The position numbers were made by a program, and so were the translations under genes. From positions 503,501 through 567,500 of the forward strand of contig OX327703.1 in the NCBI GenBank assembly GCA_946807835.1: a DNA stretch of 64,000 nt. Reading direction: 5' to 3'. Below the pieces are notes generated by a model. The model saw nothing but the letters and a program-made list of their open reading frames with translations, did no database searches and was not told where the DNA came from. The stretch's first letter is position 1, and every line of letters begins with the position of its first letter. This DNA comes from Ailanthus altissimus (taxonomy: Eukaryota > Streptophyta > Magnoliopsida > Sapindales > Simaroubaceae). Shown one piece after another: positions 34,992 to 47,940 of this stretch.

Positions 34992-35423
34992 CTCCAAGTT
35001 TATCAAGCATCCACATTCTGGAGCATTAAGCATCTTCAGGTGATCCTTCAAACCTCTAACATGCTGGCAAATCAAATAAAAAACAAGTGAAATATAAAAA
35101 TCTCAGATGCTGTAAATAATAGCACATAATACAGTTAGATTGTACAAACATAAAGAATAATATATCTGATACAGCAACTAACAACTAACAACAAATTATA
35201 AATTTCTTAAATGGGCTTTTCAGGAAAGCAATGAATAGACGGTTGGCAGGTAAGTGCCATGGATTTCTTAACTTGTCAAGTGTATCACATCTGATTTTTT
35301 TTTTTCTTTTTCTGATGATTGGTATTATCGAGATGCACAAATCTGAACTATTCCAACTTGTAGTTCTGCCTCAACTTGGTACACAAATCTGATACAATGG
35401 TTTTGCTCTCGCCATTCCTTCCC
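34992..35423 (-). other. possible host exons on the minus strand, unidentified
   Basis: Two pieces look like exons. The first, 35423-35325, follows a TTGTGCAG acceptor, reads GKEWREQNHCIRFVYQ... and stops at TAA (35327-35325). The second, 35063-34992, lies between GCCAG and GGTGCA and reads HVRGLKDHLKMLNAPECG in 24 clean codons. The stop in the first means they cannot be simple consecutive exons of one intact gene. I do not recognise either sequence. They may be remnants of a host gene disrupted by the copia elements on both sides. Confidence 0.3.
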
Positions 35424-36010
35424 CTGCACAATGAACAGAATAGTAAACTCACTGTGATATAATAAACACCCACAACTGATAGTTGGATTAAGAGTTGAAC
35501 AACTCTTAAGCATTACCTGAAGGTGTTCGGTTTACCAAATTCTTAATCAGTTAAATCCACCAGATTGGTCTGAAAGCAAAAGCACTAAACTTGAAATGCA
35601 TGAATCCTTGGAATCAATAAATTTCTGTCTAATCAGTAAAATTCAAATGCCCCTTCTGGGAGCTGCAGTCTTATGGCTTGACCACTACAAGTTTGTAGGT
35701 CCACACATTAGGATAGGTTACGAATTGGGGTTCTGTTTGTCTCTAAAACATCTATCTAATTCCGAAACAAGCAATGATTGTCAACAAATTGAATAAAAAG
35801 GCTTAAGTACTAATGTTACTCATTTTTGGATCTTTAATAATACTGACTCCCAGCTTTCCACTGGCTTCCAGCTGAGAATAATTACTTTTAAAACAACCGA
35901 AGCGGCAGCAAACTGTGTTACAAAATAAAATTTTCATAAGAAACCCGCAGATGAAGAATGAAAATGTTGCAGCAGAAGAAGAAGTTCAAAGAAATTCATT
36001 TGTATATTAG
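35424..36010. other. no gene recognised
   Basis: Spacer between the possible minus-strand exons and copia element B. A short frame MKNENVAAEEEVQRN at 35951 runs to a stop just before the element and is probably chance. Confidence 0.4.
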
Positions 36011-36631
36011 TGTTGAAGCGGAAGCATACAAACAAATAAAATCATCCAAGTAATATATGCAGTTCGACAATTTGCTTACGTTCATGGCGGATTAAGATCA
36101 CACTCTTCTCTTATTATGAATCACAAGGTACTCACAAAGTATGCATTTTACAATAAAGATCATAAAGAAAACTCTCTCTTTTACTCTAAGGATTTTCTCT
36201 CACAAAGAACCATAAAGATTGTTGATGATCACTTAGATTATAATTTATAAGTCAATTGAGAGCTTTTATATAGGCTTTGGGACGTCATAAGTTTACCCTA
36301 AACGTGTGACAGTCATTTTAGAGAATCCTGAAGCAAGTGAAAGACGAAATAAGGAAGTTTCCTTATTTCGGGATACTGTTCCCGTCTCCAGCACCGCCGC
36401 GGCGCTGGCGTGCCCGTCTGAGTGCTACAGCGCTCGTCTCCTGGCACCGCGATGCTCAGGTGCTGAATTGGGCGCCGCAGCACCCACGCCTGGTCGCCAC
36501 GGTGCTGGCGCTTGGTGCGCCCTTCTTCGTTTTCCGCCTTCTTTTACGTCCGTCTTCGATCCTGGCGTACCCTACGCACTTGACTTGATCTTCAAATCAT
36601 ATTTTGACGACGTTTAATTAATATTCTCACA
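36011..36631 (-). repeat. copia B 3' LTR
   Basis: 621 bp. Contains a GC-rich block (about 36390-36560) rich in GCGC and GGTGCTGGCGC words, and TATATAAAAG on the minus strand near 36258-36267. It is shortened relative to the 5' LTR. Confidence 0.87.
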
Positions 36632-36700
36632 AAGACCCTCATTGATTCAAAATCATCCATAAAGCAACTCGATCTCTTATTTCTGTATCTTTGGTCACCC

Positions 36701-39700
36701 TCATAAAGTAGTGACTCCGGTTAAGTCCTTGCATAGAACGAACTTAACCGAGGGCAGTGGCTTAGTCAACATATCAGCAGAGTTTTTACATGACGTTATC
36801 TTTGTCAGACTAACTTCACCACTTTGGACAATTTCTCGAATGTAATGGAGCCTAACATCAATGTATTTCGACCTCTTCTGGAACACTTGATGCTTGCTTA
36901 GGTGTATGGCACTCTGGCTGTCACAATATACACCGGTGTTCATATCTTCACTAGCCAATATCTTTGCACATATGCCTTTTAACCATACGGCCTCCTTGAT
37001 AGCTTCACCAACAGCTATGTACTCTACCTCTGTGGTAGAGAGTGTAACCAAATGCTATAGAACTGATCTCCAACACACACTACACCCAAACACTGTGAAT
37101 ATGTAGCCCATCAATGATCTTCTCTTGTCTAGAGCACTTGCATAATCTGAGTCTATGTACTCTCTTACCATTTCATTGATGTCCTCATCCCTCTTATATA
37201 TCAACTCGTGATTTGACATCCTATTGAGATATTTCAGAATCCACTTTATTGCATATATGTGATCTTTACCTGAATCTGCCATGTATTTACTCACCACACT
37301 CACAACATGTGCTATGCCTGATCTTGTACAAACCATTGCATGCACGATGCTCCCTACAACGCTTGCATATGGTACTTTATTCATCTACAGTTTCTCTTCT
37401 TCAGATGTCGGTGATTGTGCTACTGAAAGTCTGAAATGCATGGCCAAATGAGTAGAGACAGCCTTTGCGTTAGACATACCAAACTTCTCCAGAATTTTGA
37501 CTATATATCGCTTTTGAGACAAGAAGATAACATCTTTTCTTTCCCTCACAATATCCATACCTAAAATTCTCTTTGCTGCTCCCAAATCCTTCATTTCAAA
37601 CTCGCCACTTAACTGCTTTTTGAGCTTCTGTATTTCTTTCATATTCTTACATACGATTAATATATCATCGACGTATAGAAGCAAATACATCATCCCACAA
37701 CTTATGTTCTTGAAGTACACGCATCCGTCATACTTGCTCTTACTAAAGCCACAAGCCATCATAAAATCATAAAATCTCATATACCACTGTCTAGGTGATT
37801 GCTTTAACCCGTATAATGACTTTTTTAGCAAACAAGAATGATTTTTTTTTCCGGGCTCCTCAAACCCTTACAGTTGTGCCATGTATATCGTTTCTTCAAG
37901 CTCTCAATGTAGAAAAGCTGTCTTTACATCCATCTGCTCTAGATGTAAATCAAGGTTTGCACACATGGCTAACAAAATCCTAATAGATGTGTGCTTGACA
38001 ATTGGAGAGAATATCTCGTGAAAATTGACCCCCCCTCTAAGTAAAACCTTGTGCTATTAACCTAACCTTGAATCTTGTAGGTTTAATCCCCGGTATCCCC
38101 TCATTCACCTTATACACCCACTTGCACCCGACTAGCTTCTTTTAAGGTCTCTCCACCAACTTTCAGGTATTGTTCTTCCTAAGAGAACTAATTTCTTCTT
38201 CTATGGCATGTTGTTATTCTTTCTTGTTTTCACTCTTCATAGCCTCACCATGTCTTAGGTTTATCATACTCAAGAGTGTAAGTAGAATTAAAAGCATGAG
38301 CAACTAAATCTGCTTATGTATACCTGACTAGTGGGTTAATCATTCTTCTTAACCTATATCTGGCTAACTAGTACTCTTTAAGTTTCATCTCAGGTGGACT
38401 TTGAGGAACTCGCCAGTGTTCTTGGTTCATCTTCAATGATCTCCTCATTGATGCGTTGATCTGAGGGTATATTAGATCCACTTTCAGGCTCCATTTTAAC
38501 TTCTATTGACTCAAGTGCTGAGTCTTCCTTGAGCACAGGTTCTTCTTTCTCATCTTCTTGAGAGGTTTTTAGCATCGTCATCTCATCGAACACCACATCA
38601 CGGCTTATGATACTCCTTGGTGGTGTCAAGTCTTTACATCACACATTGTATCCTTTCACTCATTCAGGATATCCTATGAATACCCATTTGATATCTCTAG
38701 GTTTCAACTTCTCCTCCTTAACATGTACAAAGGCAGGGCAACCAAATATTCTGAGGTAGTCATACTTCAGAGAATTGTCAAACTATTTCTCTTCTAGCGT
38801 CTTGAAGTCAATTGCTGAAGAGGGACTTCTATTAATCAAGTAAGCTACAGTCACTATAGCTTCTCCCCAAAATGTCTTGGACATCTTTGCATTGGTAAGC
38901 ATGCATCTAACCCTTTCAAGTAAGGTCTTATTCATTCTCTCAATTACGCTATTCTACTATGGTGTTGATCTTACTATTCTATGCCTTGCAATCCATGCTT
39001 GGCATAAAACCCATTAAACTCTCTATTGCAATATTCGAGGCCATTGTCAGTTCTCAACCTCTTCACCATTTTGCCAGTTTGATTCTCAACAAAAGTCTTC
39101 TAAGTCTTGAATACTTCAAACACTTGATCCTTGCTCTTCAACACATAAACCCACACCTTTCTTGAATAGTCATTAATTAAACTGAGAAAATATCTAGCAC
39201 CACCATAAGTAGCTGTCTGAGCTAGTCCCCAAAGATTCGAGTGTATGTAGTCAAGAGTCCCTTTAGTTTTGTGCTAGCCGGTACTAAACCTTACCCTATG
39301 TGCTTTTCCAAGCACACAATGCTCACAAAACTCTAAGAGCTGGAATTTATCCTCACCAAACACCTTTTGACTAAATAACTCCTTTAGGTTTCTTTCGCCT
39401 AGGTGTGCCAGTCTAAGATGCCACAACTTGGTTTGCATACTCTCATCATCTACAGAGAATAGTGCAAAATCACTCATGACTTCACCCTTAAGCACATAAA
39501 CACCTTTGCACTTCTCTCCTCTCATCACCACTATGGAACCCTTCAAAACTCTTAAAATCCCTCTGTCGATCCTGATGGAACACCCATTCTGGTTTAGAGT
39601 CCCTAGTGAGATCAAGTTCCTCTTCAAGTCAAGAACATACCTAACATCTATCAATTCTCTCACTCGCCCATCATATAACCTAAGCTTAACATACTAATTC

Positions 39701-40659
39701 CGATCATTTGACATGTAACATCATTACCCATTAAGACATTACCACTACTAATGGGCTGAAAATTTGTAAACCAAGACTTGTGCGGGCATATGTGAAAAAT
39801 GCAACTAGAATCAAGAACCCATTTTTCAGAGTTCTTACCATCAATAGCGATGAGTATCTCTGCGCTGGCAAAGCTATCATTATAGGTAAACGCAATATCC
39901 GCTTTCTTCTTGTTTTGTACTCTCTTCTCAGGACAATCTTTTATGAAGTGCCCCTTTTTCTTGCAGCAATAGCATTTCTTAGGGGTCCTAGACTTCAATC
40001 TTGAACTTTTTTTCTTCTCATCTCTATATGAGAGTATTCCTCTTACAGATAAGCTTTCTGCATTGCCCTCAATTTGCTTCCCTAATAACTTTGAGTTTAG
40101 TGATGATTTCACATCACTCATCGTTAAACTCTCTCTGCCGTAGAGTAGCATATCAATAAAACTCTTATAGCTCTTAGGGAGTGAACTCGGCAGGATAATT
40201 GCTCTATCTTCATCTTCTATCTTGATGTTGATATACTCAAGATCAAGAATGATCTTATTGAAGGCGTCTATATAATCTTTTATCGGTGTCCCCTATGACA
40301 TGGACAACTGATACAGCTTCTTCTTTATATGCAATCTGTTGGTCAATAATTTTCTCATATAAAGATAGTCAAGTTTATTCCAAAGACCTATTGCAGTTGT
40401 CTCATCTGCTACTTTTCTTAGTACTTCATCGCTTAATGACAGAATAATTGTGCTATGAGCTCTTTCTTGAATGTCCCTTCTTTTTGCTTTAGCTTTAGAT
40501 GACTCTGGCGTCTTCTCTTCATCACTAGATGGAGTTGCAGTCTCCTTTAATGCCAAACCAAGCCTTTGGCTCACCAACAACGCCTTAACCTTCATCTTTC
40601 ACAAATTGAAGTCATTCGTACTGTTGAATTTCTCAACCTCATACTTGGGTGTGGCCATG
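36701..40659 (-). pseudogene. copia B gag-pol remnant
   Basis: The gag ATG is at 40659 (MATPKYEVEKF). A TGA at 40601-40599 stands where a Trp is expected (DFNL-stop-KMKVKALL). Zinc knuckle CYCCKKKGHFIKDC near 39970-39930. Protease WVLDSSCIFHIC, where DSG has become DSS, near 39820. Pre-integrase LWHLRLAHLGERNLKEL with CEHCVLGKAHRVRF near 39400-39280. Linker RSIISRDVVFDEM near 38610. RT with LLYVDDILIV near 37680. RNase H STTEVEYIAVGEA and CDSQSAIHLSKH at 37051-36780. The frames are long but interrupted, so decay is moderate. Confidence 0.88.
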
Positions 40660-40674
40660 TCTGCTTAGAACCAA

Positions 40675-40689
40675 GTTCTGATACCAGTT
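40675..40689 (-). promoter_or_regulatory. copia B primer binding site
   Basis: Minus-strand AACTGGTATCAGAAC contains TGGTATCAGA, the initiator-Met tRNA complement, three bases from the 5' LTR. Confidence 0.8.
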
Positions 40690-41368
40690 TGTTGAAGCGG
40701 AGGCATACAATTAAGCAAAATCATCCAAGCAATATATGCAGAACAAGTAATTAAGAAATAAAGAGAAAATGAGTAGAAGAAGAACACACAAAGAATTACG
40801 TGGTTTGGCAACTCGCCTAGGTCCACGGCGGATTAAGATCACACTCTTCTCTTATAATGAATCACAAGGCACTCACAAAGTAAGCCTTTTATAAGAAAGA
40901 TCACAAAGAAAACTCTCTCTTTTACTCTAGGAATTTTCTCTCATAAAGAACCACAAAGATTGTTGATGATCACTTAGATTATAGTTTACAAGCCAATTGA
41001 GAGCCTTTATATAGGCTTTGGAACGTCCTAAGTTTACCCTAAACGTGTGTGAGTCATTTTAGGGAGTCCTGAAGCAAGTGAGAGACGAAATAAGGAAGTT
41101 TCCTTATTTTGGGATACTGTCCCCGTCTCCAGCGTGCGGAGCTGGTGCGCTCATCTAAACGCTGTAACGTTCGTCTCCTGATGCCATGGCGCTCAGGTGT
41201 TGGATTAGGCACCGCGACGCCCACGCCTGGTCGCCACAGCGCTGGCGCTTGGTGCGCCCCTCTTCATTTTTTGCCTCTTTACACGTTCGTCTTCGATCCT
41301 CGCGTACCCTACACCTTTAGCTTAATCTCCGAATCATATTATGATAATTTGTAATCAATATTCTCACA
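40690..41368 (-). repeat. copia B 5' LTR
   Basis: 679 bp, the fuller of the two LTR copies, with GC-rich U3 at about 41120-41310 and a TATATAAAGG box (minus) near 41003-41012. Confidence 0.88.
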
Positions 41369-43330
41369 ATTAAAAGCGGACCACTTTGCTCCCATCTGAG
41401 AAAATGAAAATATGAAATAAAAAATTTATTGAATAAGAATTAAATTAGAGAAAAATGTAGAGTCAAATTTCAGATACAAAGTAGTCATATTTTAACTACT
41501 TTCTTTTGCCCCTTTTGCACTCTTCTTTTTGCCATGGAAAATCCTTAATGTATAATTTCAAAAGTTCAAATTTTATATTTAATACAAAGTATTTATATTA
41601 GAAAAAATTAAATTAAATTAAATTAAAGGAGAAGTTATTAATGAACAAAAACCGTAATACTAAATGATGGAAATCAACAGACCTTATTATAAGGGATAAG
41701 TGGTGGAATGAGGTAATTCTGGGATGAACAGAAAATAGGGATTTATTATTCCTCCTATGGATCGTATTTGCATTTGTCATCTATCACAATCTAAGGGATG
41801 TGAGATATCTTGGACCACTCTTTTCCTTCACCCCTTTTGCACTCTCCTCTTAGCATTGGACAAGCATAGATGGATAAGTCCAAAAGTGGATGAAAGGCTC
41901 GCCTCTAGAAAGGACGTGAGATTTGGGCAATCATAAATACTTAAATCTAATTGTTATTTGGAAAATCCACTCTAATTGTTTGCTTAAAAAGAAGACCAGA
42001 GGTAAAAAAATTCATGCCTCTGCATTTTCAGCCTATTTTCACTTGACTTCAACAACAAAATGAATTGATCCTCTGAAAAGAAATGGAACTTTAGCATGTA
42101 AAACATATCCAAAACAGCAAATATTAGATTTTCAGCAAGCTCACATTTCCTTTAGATAATGCAACTACCAAGCAATGTTAAAGTTCTTAAGCAATGTATC
42201 GTTTATCAAATGGAAAGTTCCAGGACTTGTCTCTTGCCTTAATTGTAGACACTAGCCTGTACTCTGGCCATGGTGATTACCGGCAACCTTAATGACATAA
42301 CTCATCCATTTGAAATAACATCCTCATCCTGAGAGAAGTAAGCCATGAAAGGGCAGTAAAGAATAAAGATTATAAATCATAATATTTCATTGACAACATA
42401 CATTATTCTTTCACAAAATTCTTGATGAGTAAATTACCACAAGATTGCTCTAACAGAAAGCAGTATAATTGAAGTGTGGAAGCCCAGCACAAAGCAACAG
42501 AACAGTATGATGGTGTTCTCTTTATGTTCAATTTAGCAATTACATCCATAAGTTGTCTGAGAAACAAAATGAAATGTGAGAATGATAAGTCTCTGTTATT
42601 GAAACCAAAAGTAGGTTAAAAATTTCACAAATGGGCTTTCCTGATCTTGTTGCAAATTGTTAAATTCTATTATGTACAAGCAAACACGTTCTGGACCTTC
42701 CTTATATTTAATGGTATGCAGAAATTTTTACTGAAATTTTAGTTTAATGGATATGTTTTTAAAGAATTTCAAAAGCTATTATTATTTTCTTTCAAAATAA
42801 ATAAAAGTTCGACACATCCTTCTATTGTAACTATTTTATTTGCATGAAAATTATTTATTAAATTGATTTTTTTCTAGTAACCTTACTTGTTTGACTAATT
42901 TTTCTGAAATTTTTATTCTTAATTTATTTTATTTAGTATAAAATTGTCTATAGTAAATTTTAGCTACAGATTTATTATCAAAATCTTATTTCAGTTATTA
43001 GTTTTGAATCACTCGTACTCTTTCTATTCAATTACAGATTCAGATGCAAGTCTTTGGGGCTTATTCATACACATATAGAAGTTTTGGGTCATGTGTTTAT
43101 ACGCTTAGTCATTTAGGGATATAATTATGCGCATGCATGTACAACTAGCTATTGCTCTGCCTGTGTGATGTAGTGCCGCAAAGTGTATGATCAGTTTATT
43201 CTTTTTACTCTGCCCATGTGTTAGCAGATACACCAAGTGTATAACCAGTTATTTTTTTGGATACTTATTTGTTGAAAATTTTTAGTTACTGTCATAGTTT
43301 TAAATTTAATAGTTCAATAAAAATTTATTT
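41369..43330. other. no gene recognised
   Basis: AT-rich spacer to the right of copia B. No coding region, element end or RNA gene could be supported. Confidence 0.45.
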
Positions 43331-43334
43331 TACG

Positions 43335-43552
43335 GATAGATGAAAATTTTATAAAATTTTCTAATTTAGTTTTTACCTTTTTAATTTATCATCTCAGTAA
43401 TTATTAATAGATAAATGAGAATTTTATAAAATTTCTAACTACATAGATAAAAGAAATTTTATAAAGTTTTTAATTATATAGATAAAGGATAATTTTATAA
43501 AGTTTCTAGTTATGTAGATAAATGAGAAATATTTAAAATTTTTAGCTACATA
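43335..43552. repeat. degenerate tandem repeat, about 36-bp period
   Basis: The motif (a)gataaatgagaattttataaaatttctaactacat recurs at about 43409, 43445, 43480 and 43517, with a more diverged copy near 43336. Copies differ by several bases. Confidence 0.7.
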
Positions 43553-43949
43553 ATATTCTTTTCTGATAAACAAAGTATAAAATGAGAAAAATATTTTAGT
43601 AAAAATAAAATATTCACTCACAGAGTTTGTGCTCACCCTATTTTTTTTATATATTTTTCCTTTAAATTGTTATGTTTTTAATTAGTCAATGTTAGATTTT
43701 TTTAAGGTTGGCTGTGGATTGCTGCAAGAATTTTTATTTCCTTTTCAATTGTTATATACTTATTGAAGACATTTGAATTTATGTTTATTTGAGATAATTG
43801 CTTGTTATTAAATTTCTTGTAATAAATTAGAAAATTTTCTTGTTATATTTTTTTTTAGAATTTTAAGATTGAATCAAGTTTGGTAAGTTAGTAATGGTTA
43901 GAGTTACAGTTCTTTCTAATCTTTGGAGAGACTTGGTCGGGTCGTTTCA

Positions 43950-44520
43950 CACTATACGTCCGTAGAGGCTTAAAGCATACAAGACCATGTGTCTCATAGT
44001 GGGGTAGATTGTAACACTTAAGATTCAAGATTCTCGAAGTCATAAATAACATGGCCAAAATGGATGAGGTGAGGATTAGATGCTAGAATCCCACATTGTT
44101 AGGTTAGATAAAATTTTTAAGCTATATATGTAGGCCTCTTCTCAATTAGAATGAGGTCTTTTAGGAGACCCAAGAACAAAATCATGCAAACCCGAACTCA
44201 AAGTAAACAATATTATATTATTTAGGAGTGAATTGTTACAAATAGTATCAAAGTTGAACCTTCCTCGTAATGTAGGCCAGTGAACTTATAGTTTGAGCTA
44301 TATGGTCAGTCATGTGTCATTAGGTCTAACTCATATGGGTCAGTCATGTGTTATTAGGGACATAGCACACACGAGGTCATGTGACCCCCTAAGGGGATAG
44401 ATAACCCTTAAGTTTTAGCTCATATGGATCAACCATGTGTCATTAGGGACATAGCGCACACGAGGTCATATGACACCTAAGGGGGTAGATTGTAACACTC
44501 GAAATTTAAAGTGGACAATA
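43950..44520. repeat. dispersed internal repeats of unknown element
   Basis: The phrase gtcatgtgtcattagggacatagc.cacacgaggtcat, followed by ccctaagggg, recurs near 44338 and 44427, with a shorter copy near 44309. The ending ggggtagattgtaacact is found at 44006 and 44492. The style suits untranslated or LTR sequence of an older retroelement, but its ends could not be found. Confidence 0.5.
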
Positions 44521-44529
44521 TTATATTAT

Positions 44530-45307
44530 ATAAAAGTGGGTCATTACTTTAATTGTGTGGTAATTATTTTAAAAAATTAAAGTCTTTATAAAGGTATTCC
44601 CATTAACCAATTTAAGGAAACTATCTGAATTTTTCATTACAGAGGGTAACTACAAGAGAAGGTTCTCCAATCTGGGACAACCGCTCCAAGCAAACTGCAT
44701 GCAAACAAGTTTTGATATTTGTATGACTCAAAAGTTTATAACAAAAAAAGAAAAAAAAATTAAGAAAGCAGCTATTTTTTTTTTTTGTGAATTAATTGAG
44801 TAATATTATAATTATAAAATTAAGATATAAATTTTATATTTCTACTAATGTGATAGAAAATACGTAATTACTCATTATCCAAGTTTAAAAAAATACCAAG
44901 TCAAGTGCTTTATACATGAGTAACATTGTTAAATAGTACATATAATTTAAAACTTATGAAGTAAATTTTGTATATTTAATTTTTTGTAAGTATGTATGAT
45001 GTTATTGACATGAATTTGATTCAATAATATATTTTTTTTGTTTTGTTGGTGAAGACCTCATCAATTCTAATATTATTACTTACCATTTTTTTTTAAAATA
45101 CAATAGTAATAATAATTATTATATTCAATTACTTCCATTCTCACATATGTGAAAACTCGAATCGGGATCACCATCGTATCACTATGGTTCAAATCCCATG
45201 TCTATGATGGGATTTTAAATTCTGTATTTATTTACTTATGGAATCTGTGAGTTTTTTAATAGAATATTTGAATTTAAATTAGTTGATGAATGGTGTGTAT
45301 AAGGCTT
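44530..45307. other. no gene recognised
   Basis: AT-rich spacer with several T runs. Nothing further could be supported. Confidence 0.4.
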
Positions 45308-45569
45308 ACTTCCCTTCTAGTAAATCGGTTAAAACAATTTTTCGTAAATGAAGTTTTTGAAAATCGAAACTTAGTAGAAATTACATCTTTTACTTTTAAT
45401 AACTTCTTGAATTTGTGAAACAAATGTTATTTTTTTGTACTTCCCTTCTAGTAAATCGGTTAAAACAATTTTTCGTAAATGAAGTTTTTGAAAATCGAAA
45501 CTTAGTAGAAATTACATCTTTTACTTTTAATAACTTCTTGAATTTGTGAAACAAATGTTATTTTTTTGT
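45308..45569. repeat. perfect 131-bp tandem duplication
   Basis: The segment starting acttcccttctagtaaatcg occupies 45308-45438 and is repeated without visible change at 45439-45569. The perfect identity points to a very recent duplication, or to an assembly artefact. Confidence 0.93.
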
Positions 45570-45904
45570 AAAAAAAATATTTTAACATTTAAATTAATAT
45601 TTAATTCAAAATAAGGAGTGCTAATGTATAGAGAATGTCTCAAAAATAATTAAGAGAGTAATAAATTGAATATTATTAATTAAATATTCATAACTATAAG
45701 GATATGAATATGAAGTATTGAATAATCAATGTGTTTATGAATTAATTGAATGAATTATGAGTTAGGTTGTTTGCTTATTAATAGTGTATAAATCTTGATT
45801 CGTGTCAAAGTCTCAGTCTGTATCAATATATGAATGCATTAATTCAAATTCTCATCAAATTATAAATTAGTGCATATATTTAAGTAAACATAAGTTAATT
45901 AAAA

Positions 45905-46355
45905 ATTATTGTGACATACCACATCGATCATAAAGATGAGCTCGGGATAACTTATAAAGCTTGACCCCTAATTAAGTAGACATATTTTGAATAAATGACG
46001 TTTACATGAAATCCAAAATAAATTCGTGAAGGCGAAAGACTTGTGCGTGAAGCCCAAAGAAAATAATATCCACTTGGTTCGAGCGTTATAGATGATATTA
46101 CAAATGGCATTGATTGACCCTCACTAGACTGTAAGATCTTAAAAATTGGAGATTGTCACATCTCACATCTCTCACAAAAATAAGCATAAGATAGCTTATA
46201 GGATTTGGCCCTCCTAACTATGTAAACCCGTTTTGGGTGAAGGACACTTACGTGAAACTCAAATGTAAATCTGTGAGGGTAAAGGACGTGTGACTGAAAC
46301 CCAAAACCCAAAATACACAATATCTTATTTGTTATTGGGTCTGAACATTACAATT
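45905..46355. repeat. diverged direct duplication, about 230 bp
   Basis: Two blocks share the same order of phrases: cacatc...aaagatgag/aaataagca..agcttat, then ccc.taa.ta.gta.ac, gtga.ggcgaaagac / gtgagggtaaaggac, gtg.gtgaa.ccc, and ttggttcgagcgtta / attgggtctgaacatta. Block one is about 45910-46140 and block two about 46150-46355. Source element unknown. Confidence 0.55.
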
Positions 46356-46599
46356 ATAATCCGTTTCAAATATAGAAGAGGGTTTTATATAGAATTCTTT
46401 CACTATGAGAAATCTTTCTTATGTAGAATAACAATTAATTAATTAAATTCGAATAAAATTCTAATTCTAATTCGTTTTCATCCTTAATAATGCCCATAAC
46501 TTATTTGTGTGATCTATAGGTTGGTGGACCTAATTACTTGGCATGATAATTTTACTCTATAAATTGAGTTATCTGCGAGTTGGTTGGATCTTGTAGAAA

Positions 46600-47075
46600 A
46601 TGGGCTCAACAATAAATACAACAAAGATCAAATTGCTTTACATGATAACATGTATATGCTTAGATAATTACTTCAATTGTTTATATTTTAAATTGAATTT
46701 TTTGTTTGCAATATTTTCTCTTATTTTTAATTTTCAAATTTATACATGCAAACACATGATTTCTCAAACAAATATTCTTAAACACAACAAAAAGTTCAAT
46801 TGTTTTGTATATTATGACATATATATATGATTAGATAATTATCTTAATTTTGCATTTAAAAATAAAACTAATTGTATTTAACTTTTTTTTAATTATTTTC
46901 AATTTTTAAACTTACGCATATAAAAACATACATTTTTTTAAAAAATTCATACATGTGTGCATGTGAATTTCTAAAGTAACTCTTAAAGACACAAAGAATA
47001 AAGATAGCTCAAAATATGGACTCCACTAACATTAGACTTTTGCAATAATAATGGAGTACCCCCCTTTTAACTTTG
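46600..47075. repeat. duplicated block X, left part
   Basis: Similar to 51895-52265. Shared phrases include tcaaatttat.catg.a.acacat, tattatgacat.tatat...gattaaataattatctta, and caataataatggagt.ccc. The block is interrupted at 47076 by the MULE and resumes at 50030. Confidence 0.75.
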
Positions 47076-47544
47076 GAAAATTTCCTATTTAAACCGAATT
47101 TGGAGATAAATTGTTTTTGACCGGGTCAAATTTCTTTATACTATTTAAACAAAATGTTACAAATATTTCACTTTTAGCTTAGTTCTATTTTTCGGTTTTT
47201 TTTTTCAGTAAAACTAAAACCTCCCCACTCTCTCTTCTTTAACTTTTGGCCACCCCTCAAAGTTTCTTCCAAATTTATAGATCGGATTTAAATATACTAC
47301 ATTTTAAAGATTTAAACTAAATTAGATTATGATGAGGTTGAAAAAATTGAAATTAGGTGAAAATTGATGAGTTTTTATTTAAAATTTAATTTTATTGTAT
47401 TTTAAATTATTTTTTTTATGTAATTATTAAAAATGTATAGGTATAGTGTTAGTAATGTATAAAATAAATTGAAAATATGTGTAAAAGGCTAAAAATAGCC
47501 CTAAAAAATAATAAATTTCGGCCATTTTTTCGATTAACTCTGGT

Positions 47545-47710
47545 TGCACGCGCGGGCGCATGGGTCACGCGCATATACTGTGGCCTCATGGTGCCACACG
47601 CGCTCTAGCAGCACCTTGTCACTTAACAAGGTGCTTGGCCTGTTGGGGCGCGCCTTGTCAAGTGCCCAATAGCGCCAGGCGAGCGCGACAGCTTGGCCAT
47701 GTGGCATTCA
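47545..47710. other. GC-rich island inside the MULE
   Basis: A sharply GC-rich patch (GCGCGGGCGC, GGGGCGCGCC) in otherwise AT-rich DNA, just inside the left TIR. A shorter GC-rich patch sits at the matching place on the right (49500-49570, GGGGCGCTATGCTGGG). Possibly a captured fragment or a regulatory part of the TIR. Confidence 0.6.
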
Positions 47711-47940
47711 CTTTAATTTTTTTATTATTTATTTTACTTTAAGCATATTTTTATTTATTTATTTATATGTACATTTAATATTTCGTATTATTTTTAAATT
47801 TATTGTATACTAAACTAATAATTATTTTTTGCATCATTTTTTTTTAGGCGTTGTTGATATTATCATAGTGCAAATTTCGACCATTATATGCTTTGAAAAA
47901 AAAATGAGAGAATTCTAATAATGATTTTGAGAGATACGTT

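Larger units (their letters stand above)
36011..41368 (-). mobile_element. degenerate copia element B
   Basis: LTRs at 36011-36631 and 40690-41368 begin TGTTGAAGCGGA and end ATTCTCACA. The left copy lacks about 58 bp present in the right. Flanks ATTAG (36006-36010) and ATTAA (41369-41373) are a target duplication with one change. Primer site AACTGGTATCAGAAC (minus, 40689-40675) matches the usual copia Met-tRNA site closely. The internal region reads gag, protease, integrase, RT and RNase H in copia order on the minus strand, with stops and frameshifts. Both LTRs carry a TATATA box and a strikingly GC-rich U3. Confidence 0.9.

Noticed and set aside
36306..36617. 103-aa Pro/Ala/Arg-rich frame in the GC-rich part of the copia B LTR
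   Set aside because: Composition comes from the GC-rich U3. The matching LTR copy at 41109-41354 does not preserve the same protein.
47560..47742. 60-aa frame in the MULE GC-rich patch
   Set aside because: Short, with no recognisable motif. The frame appears open only because the patch is GC-rich.
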